Source of the DNA: an uncultured bacterium
Lineage (GTDB): Bacteria > Acidobacteriota > Thermoanaerobaculia > Multivoradales > J023
DNA: 38,004 nt
NCBI GenBank assembly: GCA_937948815.1
Contig: CALFAM010000130.1
Location: 1 to 38,004, forward strand
Direction of reading: 5' to 3'
Numbering within the stretch: the first letter of the stretch is position 1; every line of letters starts with the position of its first letter. Shown here in pieces: positions 1-9,804 of this stretch. Made by a program: the position numbers and the translations under genes. A model generated the notes under the pieces. That model saw nothing but the letters and a program-made list of their open reading frames with translations. It had not been told where the DNA came from and made no database searches.

Positions 1-813
1 ACGCTTGGGCAAGGCGGCTTCGACACCGAGCCGAGAGCGACCCAGTCTCCTGGAGACGCTACGGCCATCGCCCGCGCGGCGGCGCAAGAAGGTGTCGATG
101 CGGTCTTTGCCCTGGGCGGCGACGGAACATTGCGCGAAGCGGCGACCGGGTTGATCGGTAGCGAGGTCGCGCTCGGCTTCCTGCCGACCGGTACGGCCAA
201 CGTCATGATCTACGCGCTCGGACTATCGGCGCGTGCAGAGCGTGTCGCCGCGCGCGCCGATAGTCTCGTACCGGTTCGCGTCGACGTCGGGCGGTGGAAC
301 GACGAGCCGTTCTTGATGATGGCGTCGGTCGGGATGGATGCCGCAGCGCTGACCTGCGTGCGGCCGGCGCTCAAACGCCGATTCGGCAAGCTCGGCGTCG
401 GCATCGCCGGCCTCGAGGCTTGGTGGCGCTATGGCTACCCGCAGATGCGTGTCGAGGTGGCGAGCCGGACGATCGAAGCGAGTCTGGTCGTGGCCAGCAA
501 CATCGCGTTCTACGGTGGCTCCTTCCGCATTGCTCCCGAGGCTCGCCTCGACGACGGCAAGCTCGACCTCGTGGCGTTTCGTGGCCGAGGCCGGCTCGCC
601 ACGCTGGGCTTCGCACGGGATCTGGCCTTGGGACGGCACCTCGGCCGCGCCGACACCGAATACCTGACGACCGATACCCTGCGCATCATCCCGCCGCTGT
701 CGACAGTCGGGCAGATCGATGGTGATGCGCGCACACTCGCGGGGCCGGTCGACATCGGCGTCGACAAGGGCGCGTTGCGCATTCTCGCGGACCCATCGGT
801 CGTCGGTCGATGA
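1..813 (+). CDS. Diacylglycerol kinase family lipid kinase (5' end missing)
   Basis: The reading frame is already open at base 1, so the true start lies outside the window. About 270 residues are present; members of the family are about 300. The nucleotide-binding motif GGDGT of the DAGK catalytic domain lies at 118-132. It is followed by LPTGTAN, the pattern 'SVGMDA', and a C-terminal 'QIDGD', all typical of the YegS/BmrU/DagK group, which phosphorylate diacylglycerol or related lipids at the inner membrane face. The substrate cannot be told from sequence. The gene ends 30 bp before the stop of the convergent trkH. A TTG at 130 is an internal codon inside the GGDGT region and should not be used as the start. 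Confidence 0.9.
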   Translation, partial: TLGQGGFDTEPRATQSPGDATAIARAAAQEGVDAVFALGGDGTLREAATGLIGSEVALGFLPTGTANVMIYALGLSARAERVAARADSLVPVRVDVGRWNDEPFLMMASVGMDAAALTCVRPALKRRFGKLGVGIAGLEAWWRYGYPQMRVEVASRTIEASLVVASNIAFYGGSFRIAPEARLDDGKLDLVAFRGRGRLATLGFARDLALGRHLGRADTEYLTTDTLRIIPPLSTVGQIDGDARTLAGPVDIGVDKGALRILADPSVVGR

Positions 814-843
814 CCCCTACCGGCGCGCGCCGTCCTTCGCGGG

Positions 844-2298
844 CTACCGCCGCCAGAAGGCCGGGATGACGAGCGCGGCGATGGCGTAGACCTCGAGGCG
901 GCCTAGCCACATCAGGACCACCATGACCAGCTTCTGCCAGCCGCTGAAGAAGGCGAAGTTGGCGGTCGGACCGACACCATCGAGGCCCGGGCCAATGTTG
1001 CCGAGGGTAGCGATCGCGGCCGTGGCCGAGGTCTTCAAGCCGGTTCCGCCAATGGTCAACAGCACGGTTCCCACCGCCCAGATCGTGACGTAGAGCACGA
1101 AAAAGCCGACGACACTGCGCACGACGCCCTCGGGCACGGCTTTGCGGCCGATGAAAATCGGCACGATCGCATTCGGCGAGAAGATCAACCGTGCTTCGCG
1201 CAAGGCCGCCTTGAAGCCCATCACCATGCGGATGATCTTCGGGCCGCCCGCAGTCGAGCCCGCACAGCCACCCAGGAACATCAGAATCACCAGAAGGACC
1301 CGCGACACACTCGGCCACTGGTCGTAGTCGGCCGTGGCGTAGCCGGTGGTGGTGATCAGCGATGCCACCTGGAAGGCAGCATCGAGGATCACCTGGCCCG
1401 TGCCACGATCACCGAATCGGCCGCTAGCCAGCAGGTCCCAGCTGATCCAGGCCGTGAAGACGATGATCACGCTGATGTAGAGACGGAACTCGGGATCCGT
1501 CCACAGCCGCCGGCCACGGTCGCGGCGGAGGCCGTAGTAGAGCGAAAAGTTGACGCCGGCAATCACCATGAAGACGATGATCAGCGCTTCGACCAGTGGC
1601 GATTCAAAGGCTGCGATCGACGCATCGTGGGCCGAGAAGCCACCGGTCGAGAGGGTCGAGAACGCATGGGTGATGGCGTCGTACGGGGTCAAGCCGGCGA
1701 GCAGAAGCAGGACCACGAGCGCGCCGGTGAGCCCCAGGTAGATCCGCCAGAGCGCCTTCGCCGTATCCGCGACACGCGGATGCAGCGTTTCTGCCGTGGG
1801 CCCCGGCACCTCGAGCTTGTAGACGAAGCGGGCACCGGGACCGAGCTCGGGGAGCAAGGCGACGAAAAGTACGACGATGCCCATCCCGCCGAGCCATTGG
1901 GTGAAGCTGCGCCAGAACAGAATGCCTCGGCTGGCTGCCTCGATGTTGGTCATGATCGAGGCGCCGGTCGTGGTGAATCCTGACGCGGACTCGAACAACG
2001 CATCGACCGGTGAGTGGACGGTGCCCGTAAACAGGTAGGGCAATGCTCCGGACACCGATGCCAGCGCCCACCCTGCCACCACGATCAAGATGCCCTCACG
2101 CCGGTACAGCGCGCCTGCTCCGCGCCCAAGGTAGAGAAAGAGCAGGCCGAGCAGACCAGTGAGCGCAGCCGTGCTGGCGAAGGCCATCGATCCCTGGGTC
2201 TCCCGATACCAGAGGGTAACCAGCTCGGGAAGAAGCTCGGCTGCGGCCAGTATCAGCAGCATTCGACCGAGAAAGCGTAGGACGGATCGTAGGTTCAA
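844..2298 (-). CDS. trkH: TrkH-family potassium uptake protein
   Basis: This 484-residue integral membrane protein is the pore subunit of a Trk/Ktr K+ uptake system. The four pore-loop repeats are visible: 'SGFTTTGAS', 'STLSTGGFSAHD', 'TTTGYATADYD' and 'ATLGNIGPGL', each with the filter glycine. 'GGCAGSTAGGPKIIR' follows the third loop, as usual in TrkH. Hydrophobic segments fill most of the chain. Translation seems to begin at a TTG (2298) that gives MNLRSVLRFLG, a normal TrkH N-terminus; I see no ATG upstream in frame. No trkA/ktrA gating subunit lies beside it, so a regulatory partner must be encoded elsewhere. The gene is transcribed away from the SUF operon and converges on the lipid kinase gene. 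Confidence 0.93.
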   Translation of the reverse strand: MNLRSVLRFLGRMLLILAAAELLPELVTLWYRETQGSMAFASTAALTGLLGLLFLYLGRGAGALYRREGILIVVAGWALASVSGALPYLFTGTVHSPVDALFESASGFTTTGASIMTNIEAASRGILFWRSFTQWLGGMGIVVLFVALLPELGPGARFVYKLEVPGPTAETLHPRVADTAKALWRIYLGLTGALVVLLLLAGLTPYDAITHAFSTLSTGGFSAHDASIAAFESPLVEALIIVFMVIAGVNFSLYYGLRRDRGRRLWTDPEFRLYISVIIVFTAWISWDLLASGRFGDRGTGQVILDAAFQVASLITTTGYATADYDQWPSVSRVLLVILMFLGGCAGSTAGGPKIIRMVMGFKAALREARLIFSPNAIVPIFIGRKAVPEGVVRSVVGFFVLYVTIWAVGTVLLTIGGTGLKTSATAAIATLGNIGPGLDGVGPTANFAFFSGWQKLVMVVLMWLGRLEVYAIAALVIPAFWRR

Positions 2299-2407
2299 GA
2301 ACGTGCCCCGGGCGTGGCGCGAGGGTTCGGCACATGGCCTGTCTGAGCGGTGCTTTCAGCCTAACAACAAAGCGATGATAGTTCGAGCCTTCAGACGTCC
2401 CGCCCCC

Positions 2408-2435
2408 TTGACAGCAGGCTCCGCATTGGTATCAT
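2408..2435 (+). promoter_or_regulatory. Predicted sigma-70 promoter of the SUF operon
   Basis: An exact TTGACA (2408-2413) and TATCAT (2430-2435) are separated by 16 bp, about 75 bp before the rrf2 start codon. This is the best -35/-10 pair in the trkH-rrf2 gap. The assignment rests on consensus match only. Confidence 0.6.
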
Positions 2436-2439
2436 GATC

Positions 2440-2453
2440 AATCGGGACCGATT
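2440..2453. promoter_or_regulatory. Palindrome at the predicted SUF transcription start (candidate Rrf2 operator)
   Basis: AATCGG-GA-CCGATT is a perfect 6+2+6 inverted repeat starting 5 bp after the predicted -10 box, so it overlaps the expected transcription start. Its position suits repression by the dimeric Rrf2-family protein encoded immediately downstream. A looser ATTG...CAAT inverted repeat (about 2425-2442) overlaps the -10. Operator function is inferred. Confidence 0.4.
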
Positions 2454-2509
2454 TCGTCCAGATTTCGCACGGCCAATTCGGCGTCCCAAGAGCTCAGGAC
2501 ACATTCGAC

Positions 2510-2965
2510 ATGCTACGCATGACCAAGCAAGCCGACTACGGCGTGGTTCTGATGACCCGCATGGCAACTGACCGTGAGCGCCGCTTCTCGGCTCCCGACC
2601 TCTCTGCCGAGACGGATATTCCCTTGCCGATGGTCAGCAAGATCCTCAAGCTTCTGGCCAAGGAAGGTCTGCTCGCCTCGCACCGAGGCGTCAAGGGCGG
2701 ATACTGCCTGGCACACGCACCGCATGCCATCACCGTGGCATCGATGATCGAGGCTCTCGATGGCCCGATCGCGTTTACTGAGTGCATCGAGGATGCTCCG
2801 GGATCCTGCAGCCAAGAAGACGTCTGCGGGGTCAAGGAGAACTGGCAGAAGATCAACCAGGCGGTTCGCGGGGCGCTCGAAGAGATCACCCTCGCCGACC
2901 TCGCCTTGCCTTTGGTCCAACCTCTCGTACAGCTTGGCGGACGCCCCGCCGAGCTCCAGCCTTGA
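2510..2965 (+). CDS. Rrf2/IscR-family SUF operon regulator
   Basis: This 151-residue transcription factor has an N-terminal winged helix-turn-helix (about residues 8-66, with '[25 protein letters not shown]'-like recognition and wing region). Three cysteines, C92, C100 and C106, sit in the spacing used by IscR-type proteins to hold a [2Fe-2S] cluster. It is first in a run of Fe-S assembly genes and starts 40 bp before sufB. By analogy with IscR and the SUF-linked Rrf2 regulators, it should sense Fe-S status or oxidative stress and autoregulate the operon, probably through the palindrome at the promoter. The start is the ATG at 2510; a weak AGGA lies upstream. The family call is firm, while the signal sensed is inferred. 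Confidence 0.9.
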   Translation: MLRMTKQADYGVVLMTRMATDRERRFSAPDLSAETDIPLPMVSKILKLLAKEGLLASHRGVKGGYCLAHAPHAITVASMIEALDGPIAFTECIEDAPGSCSQEDVCGVKENWQKINQAVRGALEEITLADLALPLVQPLVQLGGRPAELQP

Positions 2966-3005
2966 CGGCTCCACGCCTCGCCCTTGTAACCAGACGGAGA
3001 CGGGT

Positions 3006-4454
<1,449 letters not shown>

Positions 4455-4627
4455 TGGGTCGCGGCGGCAGGAGCGATCTGCCGCGTTGCCTGGCCTCGAC
4501 GATGCTCTGCATCGCCTGCGTCCAGGCGCCTTACAGCTCATCCCATGGCGCTCGCAACCCACGCGTCTAGCAGAACAAGAATGACGAGGCTTCGCTTGCG
4601 GAGCCCTGAAAGATAGAGAACGAAGTC
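4455..4627 (+). other. Long sufB-sufC spacer with a hairpin
   Basis: This 173-bp gap lies inside an otherwise compact operon. It contains a perfect 7-bp stem, GCGGCAG (4464-4470) and CTGCCGC (4478-4484), with a 7-base loop, just after the sufB stop. No T-run follows, so it is not a classical intrinsic terminator. It may be an mRNA-stability or partial-attenuation element. I see no convincing small gene in it. Confidence 0.35.
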
Positions 4628-5392
4628 ATGCTGAAGATCGAGAATCTGCACGTCGAAGTCGAGGACAAGGCGATCCTCAAGGGGATCGACCTCGAGGTCA
4701 AACCCGGCGAGGTCCACGCAATCATGGGACCCAATGGCTCGGGCAAGAGCACCTTGGCCCAGGTGCTGGCCGGCCGCGAGGACTATGAGATCACCAAGGG
4801 CTCGGTCGCGTTCGGCGGGGAGGACCTACTCGACATGGCGCCCGAGGAGCGAGCGCGCGAGGGTCTCTTCTTGGCCTTTCAGTACCCGGTCGAGATCCCG
4901 GGGGTTTCCAACACCTACTTCCTCAAGGCAGCCCTCAACGCGGTGCGCAAGCATCGTGGAGAGGACGAGATCGACGCCGTGGACTTCCTCAAGCTGGCGC
5001 GCGAGAAGATGAAGCTCGTCGAGATGGACGAGAAGCTTCTTGGTCGGCCGGTCAACGACGGCTTCTCCGGCGGCGAAAAGAAGCGTAACGAGATCTTCCA
5101 CATGGCCGTGCTCGATCCCAAGGTTGCCGTGCTCGACGAGACGGACTCCGGTCTCGACATCGATGCCCTGCGAATCGTCTCGGACGGCGTCAATGCCATG
5201 CGCAACGAGAACCGCTCCTTCGTGGTGATCACCCACTACCAGCGGCTGCTCGACTACATTGTCCCCGACGTCGTGCACGTGTTGCTCGACGGACGGATCG
5301 TCCAGACCGGGGGCAAGGAGCTGGCCACCGAGCTCGAAGAGAAGGGCTATTCCTGGCTCGAGAATGACGTCGCCGCCGCGGCGACGGCCTAG
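4628..5392 (+). CDS. sufC: Fe-S cluster assembly ATPase SufC
   Basis: SufC is an ABC-type ATPase subunit that drives conformational change of SufB-SufD during cluster assembly. It is not a transporter, since no membrane subunit is encoded nearby. At 254 residues it matches the family. Visible motifs are the Walker A 'GPNGSGKST', Q-loop 'FLAFQYPVEIPGV', signature 'SGGEKKRNE', Walker B 'AVLDETDSGLD' and H-loop 'VVITHYQRLL'. The ATG at 4628 has GAGAA a few bases upstream. The stop is followed 9 bp later by the preferred sufD start, so the two are probably translationally coupled. Confidence 0.97.
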   Translation: MLKIENLHVEVEDKAILKGIDLEVKPGEVHAIMGPNGSGKSTLAQVLAGREDYEITKGSVAFGGEDLLDMAPEERAREGLFLAFQYPVEIPGVSNTYFLKAALNAVRKHRGEDEIDAVDFLKLAREKMKLVEMDEKLLGRPVNDGFSGGEKKRNEIFHMAVLDPKVAVLDETDSGLDIDALRIVSDGVNAMRNENRSFVVITHYQRLLDYIVPDVVHVLLDGRIVQTGGKELATELEEKGYSWLENDVAAAATA

Positions 5393-5401
5393 GTGCTTGC
5401 C

Positions 5402-6739
5402 ATGGACGCCGTTCGCGACTCCACCAGCGCCCATCTCGCAGGCTACGAAAGCTTCGCGCGCCAGCTCGGCAACCAGCCAGAGCACGTCGTCAACCTGCGC
5501 AAGAGCGGGCTCGATCGCTTCTGTGACCTAGGCTTCCCGACCACACGCCAGGAAGCCTGGCGCAAGACCAACGTTCGGCGCATCGCGCAAGGTACGTTCG
5601 ACCGCACGACGGGTGTCGAAGGTGTCGATCGCGCGCGTGTCGAGCCGTTCGCCGTGCCGGGCTGCACAGAGCTGGTCTTGGTCGGCGGCCGCCGCGCCGA
5701 GGCCCTCGAGCGGTCCGCCGCGACCCTTCCCGAGGGAGCCGTGGTCTCGAGCCTGGCGGAAGCCATCGAATCCCACCCGGAGGTGATCGAAGCGCATCTC
5801 GGACGCTATGCACCGATCGACGAGCACCCGTTCGCGGCGCTCAACCAAGCCTGGCTCGAAGATGGCGCGTTCGTCTACATCCCACGCGGAGTGGTCGTCG
5901 AGGCACCGATTCACGTCATGCTGATCGGCCACCAACCGGGAGAGGCACCGTCGGTGTGCTACCCGCGCAATCTGATCGTGGCGGAAGAGAACAGCCAGGT
6001 CACGGTAATCGAGACCTACGCCGGCCACACCGGCCAGCACTACTTCACCTGCCCGGTCACCGAGATCGCAGCGGCGCAGAATGCGATCGTCGACCACTAC
6101 AAGCTGCAGGAAGAGTCCACCGACGCCTTCCACATGGCGATGCAGAAGAGCCATCAGGCGCGCTCGAGCTATGTCTTCTCGCACTCGCTTTCGCACGGTG
6201 GTGCGCTGGTGCGCAACGACATCCGGGCGATGCTGGCCGGCGAGGGCATCGAGTGCACGCTCAATGGCCTCTACCTCGGCCGCGGCACTCAGCACGTCGA
6301 TCACCACATGTTCGTCGATCACGCCTTCCCGAACTGCCACAGCTACGAGCTCTACAAGGGCGTTCTCGAAGAACACGCGCGGGCCGTCTTCAACGGCACC
6401 ATCCATGTCCACCAGGACGCCCAAAAGACCGACGCCAAGCAGTCGAACCGCAATTTGCTGCTGTCGAAGAACGCGATGGTGTCATCGAACCCGCAGCTGA
6501 TCATCTTTGCGGACGACGTTCGCTGCACCCATGGCTCGACCACGGGTCACCTGGAAGACGAAGCCATTTTCTATCTGCGCTCGCGGGGCATCAGCGAGGA
6601 AGCAGCCAAGAGCTTGCTGACCTACGCCTTCGCCGCCGAGGTTCTCCAAGAGATCCGTCTCGATGCGATTCGAACGGGCTTCGAGGAGTTCTTGTTCACG
6701 CGCCTGCCCAAGGGCGACGTGGTACGCCAGGCCGTGTAG
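5402..6739 (+). CDS. sufD: Fe-S cluster assembly protein SufD
   Basis: This SufB paralogue forms the SufB-SufD heterodimer. It has 445 residues from the ATG at 5402, which is preceded by AGGTG at 5391-5395 with 6-bp spacing. An in-frame GTG at 5393 is the alternative and adds three residues. The N-terminus carries the usual 'TTRQEAWRKTN' element. The C-terminal beta-helix shows 'QKTDAKQSNRNLLLS', 'CTHGSTTGHLEDEAIFYL' (with the conserved His of the SufB-SufD interface) and 'SRGISEEAA'. It sits between sufC and sufS. Family identity is clear; the exact start is slightly uncertain. Confidence 0.95.
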   Translation: MDAVRDSTSAHLAGYESFARQLGNQPEHVVNLRKSGLDRFCDLGFPTTRQEAWRKTNVRRIAQGTFDRTTGVEGVDRARVEPFAVPGCTELVLVGGRRAEALERSAATLPEGAVVSSLAEAIESHPEVIEAHLGRYAPIDEHPFAALNQAWLEDGAFVYIPRGVVVEAPIHVMLIGHQPGEAPSVCYPRNLIVAEENSQVTVIETYAGHTGQHYFTCPVTEIAAAQNAIVDHYKLQEESTDAFHMAMQKSHQARSSYVFSHSLSHGGALVRNDIRAMLAGEGIECTLNGLYLGRGTQHVDHHMFVDHAFPNCHSYELYKGVLEEHARAVFNGTIHVHQDAQKTDAKQSNRNLLLSKNAMVSSNPQLIIFADDVRCTHGSTTGHLEDEAIFYLRSRGISEEAAKSLLTYAFAAEVLQEIRLDAIRTGFEEFLFTRLPKGDVVRQAV

Positions 6740-6833
6740 GCAGCCGCGGGTCGCGTGACGCCCGGTTTCCAGGCGCTCTGAGCCGGGCGTGCGGCCTACT
6801 CATCGGGCCGACGATTCAATCGAGGGGGAAAGA

Positions 6834-8096
6834 ATGGAATCAGTGACCCTGCCGCCCATCCACGAGGATCGGTCCGCGCTGGATCTCGCGGCGATCCGCG
6901 CTGACTTCCCCGGCCTGAACCAATTGGTTCACGGCAAGCCCTTGGTGTTTCTCGACAGCGCGGCTTCCGCACAAAAGCCGCGTGCGGTGATCGACGCACT
7001 ATCGGACGCGTACACCAAGAACTATGCCAACGTGCACCGAGGCGTTCACACGCTGTCGCAGAATGCGACCACGGCCTACGAGAACGCCCGCGCTGTGGGA
7101 GCGCGGTTTCTCGGTGCATCGAGCGCGGACGAGATGGTCTTCGTACGCGGTGCGACCGAGGCGATCAACCTGGTCGCGCAGAGCTTCTTGGCGCCCCGAC
7201 TGACCGCGGGGGACGAAGTCTTGGTGACCCGCATGGAGCACCATTCGAACATCGTTCCCTGGCAGATGGTGTGCGAGGCGCTGGGCGCGCGCGTGGTTCC
7301 CGCGCCAATCGACGATCACGGTGCGCTCGATCTCGACGCCTTCGAGCAGCGACTCGGACCGCGTACCAAGATGGTCTCTGTGGTGCATGTTTCGAACGCG
7401 CTCGGCACGGTCAACCCGGTTGCCGAGATCGTCCGCATGGCGCGAGAGCGCGGCATCCCCACGATGATCGACGGGGCCCAGGCCGCACCTCACACCGCCA
7501 TCGACGTCCAGGCATTGGGTTGCGACTTCTACACCATCTCGGGTCACAAGGTCTTCGGGCCGACGGGCATCGGACTGCTCTACGGACGCCGCGAGCGACT
7601 CGCCGACATGGCGCCCTACCAAGGTGGTGGCGAGATGATCCAGTCGGTCTCGTTCGAAGGCAGCTCCTGGGCGCCGCCACCCTCGCGGTTCGAGGCTGGC
7701 ACGCCCCATATCGTTGGCGCGATTGGGCTGGGCGCCGCGCTCGAGTACGTGTCCGCGATCGGCCTCGACCGCATTGCCGCCCACGAGCACGACCTGCTCC
7801 ACTATGCCGAGGAGAGACTGTCGACCCTGCCACAGGTCCGACTGATCGGCACCGCCCCTGGCAAGGCGGCTGTCGTGTCGTTCGTGGTGGAGGGTATCCA
7901 CGCCCACGATATCGGAACCATTCTCGATGCCGAAGGGGTCGCTGTTCGCGCGGGCCATCACTGCGCCCAGCCGGCGATCGAGCACTTCGGTCTGGCCGCG
8001 ACAGCGCGAGCCTCGTTCGCGCTCTACAACACCCGATCTGAAGTCGACGGCCTCGTGGATGCGATCGGTGGCGCACTGGAGATTTTCGGCGTATGA
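6834..8096 (+). CDS. sufS: Cysteine desulfurase SufS
   Basis: This is a class V aminotransferase-fold, PLP-dependent group II desulfurase that takes sulfur from cysteine as an enzyme persulfide and passes it to SufU. It has 420 residues. Visible features are 'DSAASAQKP' near residue 41, 'MEHHSNIVPW', the PLP lysine K239 in 'SGHKVFGPTG', and the persulfide cysteine C377 in 'RAGHHCAQP'. The start is ATG 6834 behind a strong GAGGGGG ribosome site (about 6822-6828). A GTG at 6789 in frame would add 15 unrelated residues and is rejected. Its last four bases overlap the sufU start (ATGA). Confidence 0.96.
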   Translation: MESVTLPPIHEDRSALDLAAIRADFPGLNQLVHGKPLVFLDSAASAQKPRAVIDALSDAYTKNYANVHRGVHTLSQNATTAYENARAVGARFLGASSADEMVFVRGATEAINLVAQSFLAPRLTAGDEVLVTRMEHHSNIVPWQMVCEALGARVVPAPIDDHGALDLDAFEQRLGPRTKMVSVVHVSNALGTVNPVAEIVRMARERGIPTMIDGAQAAPHTAIDVQALGCDFYTISGHKVFGPTGIGLLYGRRERLADMAPYQGGGEMIQSVSFEGSSWAPPPSRFEAGTPHIVGAIGLGAALEYVSAIGLDRIAAHEHDLLHYAEERLSTLPQVRLIGTAPGKAAVVSFVVEGIHAHDIGTILDAEGVAVRAGHHCAQPAIEHFGLAATARASFALYNTRSEVDGLVDAIGGALEIFGV

Positions 8097-8584
8097 GCGA
8101 TCTTCGCGAGCTCTATCAGCAGGTCATCCTGGACCACTACCGTTCGCCCCGAAACTGCGGCGCCCTCGACGACGCTACGAGCCATGCAGACGGCCACAAT
8201 CCGCTTTGTGGAGACCGCGTTCGGGTACAGCTCCGGGTAAGCGCGGGAACCATCGAAGCTGCCCGCTTCGAGGGCGCTGGGTGTGCGATTTCGACCGCGT
8301 CTGCATCGTTGATGACCGAGGCGGTCAAAGGCAAGACGGTCGCCGAGGCCCGCGCGATCTTCGCGTCGTTTCGGTCGCTGCTGATGGGCGGCGAACCGGC
8401 CGAGCCTCCCGCCAGCCTGGGCAAGCTCGAGGTGCTCGGCGGCGTCCGCGAGTTTCCCGTACGGGTCAAGTGCGCCACCCTCGCCTGGCATACCCTCGAG
8501 GCGGCACTCGGGGCCAGCGGAGATGGCGCTTCCGCCTCAGCACCCGACACCACGGCCAACAGCGCGCCGGTCACGACCGAGTAG
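8093..8584 (+). CDS. sufU: Sulfur-transfer/scaffold protein SufU
   Basis: This 163-residue IscU-fold protein has three cysteines and one aspartate at the expected places: C39-G-D41 ('NPLCGDRV'), C64 ('GAGCAISTASAS') and C127 ('RVKCATLAW'). The ~20-residue insertion between the second and third cysteines ('LMGGEPAEPP...') and the pattern 'ISTASAS' are SufU-like rather than IscU-like. SufU takes the persulfide from SufS in a zinc-dependent exchange. The start overlaps the sufS stop by 4 bp, which implies coupled, stoichiometric expression. The final ~25 residues are a Ser/Ala/Thr-rich tail that looks unstructured. Confidence 0.94.
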   Translation: MSDLRELYQQVILDHYRSPRNCGALDDATSHADGHNPLCGDRVRVQLRVSAGTIEAARFEGAGCAISTASASLMTEAVKGKTVAEARAIFASFRSLLMGGEPAEPPASLGKLEVLGGVREFPVRVKCATLAWHTLEAALGASGDGASASAPDTTANSAPVTTE

Positions 8585-8637
8585 GTGCAAGCGTGAAGCA
8601 GCGCGCCAAACGGCCTGATGAAAGAGAGGATTGAACC

Positions 8638-8955
8638 GTGAGCGACGATACCCCTGATCTCAAAGCTCGCATCGTCGAGGCCCTCAAGACGGTGTACGAC
8701 CCGGAGATCCCGGTCGACATCTACGAGCTCGGCCTGATCTACGACATCGCGATCGACGAAGCGTCTCAGGTCAAGTGCACGATGACGCTGACTTCCCCGG
8801 GTTGCCCCGTCGCGGGTACACTCCCAGGAGAGATCGAAGCCAAAATCGCTGGCGTGCCCGGAGTAGACGGTGCGTCGGTCGAGGTTGTTTGGGATCCGGT
8901 TTGGAATCCCAGCATGATGTCTGAAGCCGCCAAGCTCGAGCTCGGGATGATGTAA
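8638..8955 (+). CDS. sufT: SufT/MIP18-family Fe-S maturation protein
   Basis: This 105-residue single-domain DUF59/MIP18 protein shows the hallmark 'VYDPEIPVDIYELGLIYDI' near residue 20, 'LTSPGCPVAGTLP' with the conserved cysteine, and 'VVWDPVWNP'. Such proteins act as auxiliary maturation or carrier factors for Fe-S proteins, and this type is regularly the last gene of SUF operons. The start is GTG 8638, with the purine-rich AGAGAGGA eight to ten bases upstream. It follows sufU by 53 bp. Its exact biochemical step is not known from sequence. Confidence 0.9.
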   Translation: MSDDTPDLKARIVEALKTVYDPEIPVDIYELGLIYDIAIDEASQVKCTMTLTSPGCPVAGTLPGEIEAKIAGVPGVDGASVEVVWDPVWNPSMMSEAAKLELGMM

Positions 8956-9017
8956 CGATGACGAATTCGCGCTTTCGAAATGATGGCTTGGTGCACGACC
9001 GAACAGGAGAACTGTCG

Positions 9018-9626
9018 ATGAACCGATTGAAATGGCTTGCCCTGATGCTGCTCCCCATGGGACTCGTAGCCTGTGGCGGTGGCCAAACAGAAGAAGTTGC
9101 GCAGGAACCGGCGGCGCCGGAACCGGCTCCGGTCGCGGTCGAGCCAGGCGGCAGTACTGGCGAGACGGGCCAGGCAATCGCCCGTTTGGTCGGCGCTGCA
9201 GGGACCGAGATCCGCGGCGAAGTGGCCTTCGAGCCGGCGCCAGGGGGCGGTGTTCATATCTCGGCATTCGTCTCCGGCCTCGAAGGCGCGGGCGAGCACG
9301 GTTTCCACATTCACGAGACCGGCGACTGCAGCTCGCCAGACTTCAAGTCGGCCGGCGGCCATTTCAACCCGGTTGGCACCATTCATGGCGGCCCCGATGA
9401 TGAAGAGCGGCACGCTGGCGATCTCGGCAACATCTCGATTGGCGACAACGGCTCGGGTGAGCTCCATGCGATAACGACGCTGCTGTCTCTCGATCCGAAC
9501 GAGGCGAACTCGGTGATTGGTAAGGGCGTAATTCTCCACGCCGGCACGGACGACCTGGAGTCCCAGCCCACGGGCGCGGCCGGCGGACGGATCGCTTGCG
9601 GCGTGGTCGAGGCTCACAGCCTCTAG
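9018..9626 (+). CDS. sodC: Cu-Zn superoxide dismutase, lipoprotein
   Basis: This 202-residue protein begins with a lipoprotein signal: a hydrophobic stretch ending in the lipobox 'GLVAC', with C19 as the lipidated residue. A Pro/Glu/Ala linker follows. The SOD domain (about 50-200) has all metal ligands by motif: H97 and H99 ('HGFHIHE'), H115 ('GGHFNP'), bridging H123, H132 and D135 ('ERHAGDLGN'), and H174 ('VILHAGTDD'). C104 and C194 can form the conserved disulfide. It should dismutate superoxide in the periplasm, tethered to a membrane. The start is ATG 9018 with AGGAGA upstream; an earlier in-frame ATG (8958) would spoil the signal peptide. It lies 62 bp after sufT. Confidence 0.95.
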   Translation: MNRLKWLALMLLPMGLVACGGGQTEEVAQEPAAPEPAPVAVEPGGSTGETGQAIARLVGAAGTEIRGEVAFEPAPGGGVHISAFVSGLEGAGEHGFHIHETGDCSSPDFKSAGGHFNPVGTIHGGPDDEERHAGDLGNISIGDNGSGELHAITTLLSLDPNEANSVIGKGVILHAGTDDLESQPTGAAGGRIACGVVEAHSL

Positions 9627-9647
9627 CCCCCCACCAGCGGTCAGCGA

Positions 9648-9673
9648 GAGGGGCGGCCTTCGGGCCGTCCCTT
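9648..9673 (+). terminator. UUCG-tetraloop hairpin after sodC
   Basis: A 9-bp stem (9650-9658 with 9663-9671, one G-T pair) closes a TTCG loop 23 bp after the sodC stop. It is GC-rich, but the following tract is only weakly T-rich (CTTCGTGT). It is probably a terminator for the suf-sodC unit. Confidence 0.55.
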
Positions 9674-9804
9674 CGTGTATGGATCTGGCAAGATTCTTCC
9701 GATCCGCGGCCATCGCCTCGATTTCGCCACAGTCTTTCGCCATATTTGGGGCTCGATAGGAGCCACCCCTCCCACACGCCGTCCCTGATAGATTGGTGCA
9801 TCCC

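Noticed and set aside
2760..3005. Upstream extension of sufB
   Set aside because: It overlaps rrf2 in another frame; SufB similarity begins at ATG 3006, which has a good ribosome site.
9750..9764. Riboswitch-like hairpin before the CBS-like gene
   Set aside because: Only a 5-bp stem is visible and no SAM- or T-box-type conserved core could be recognised.
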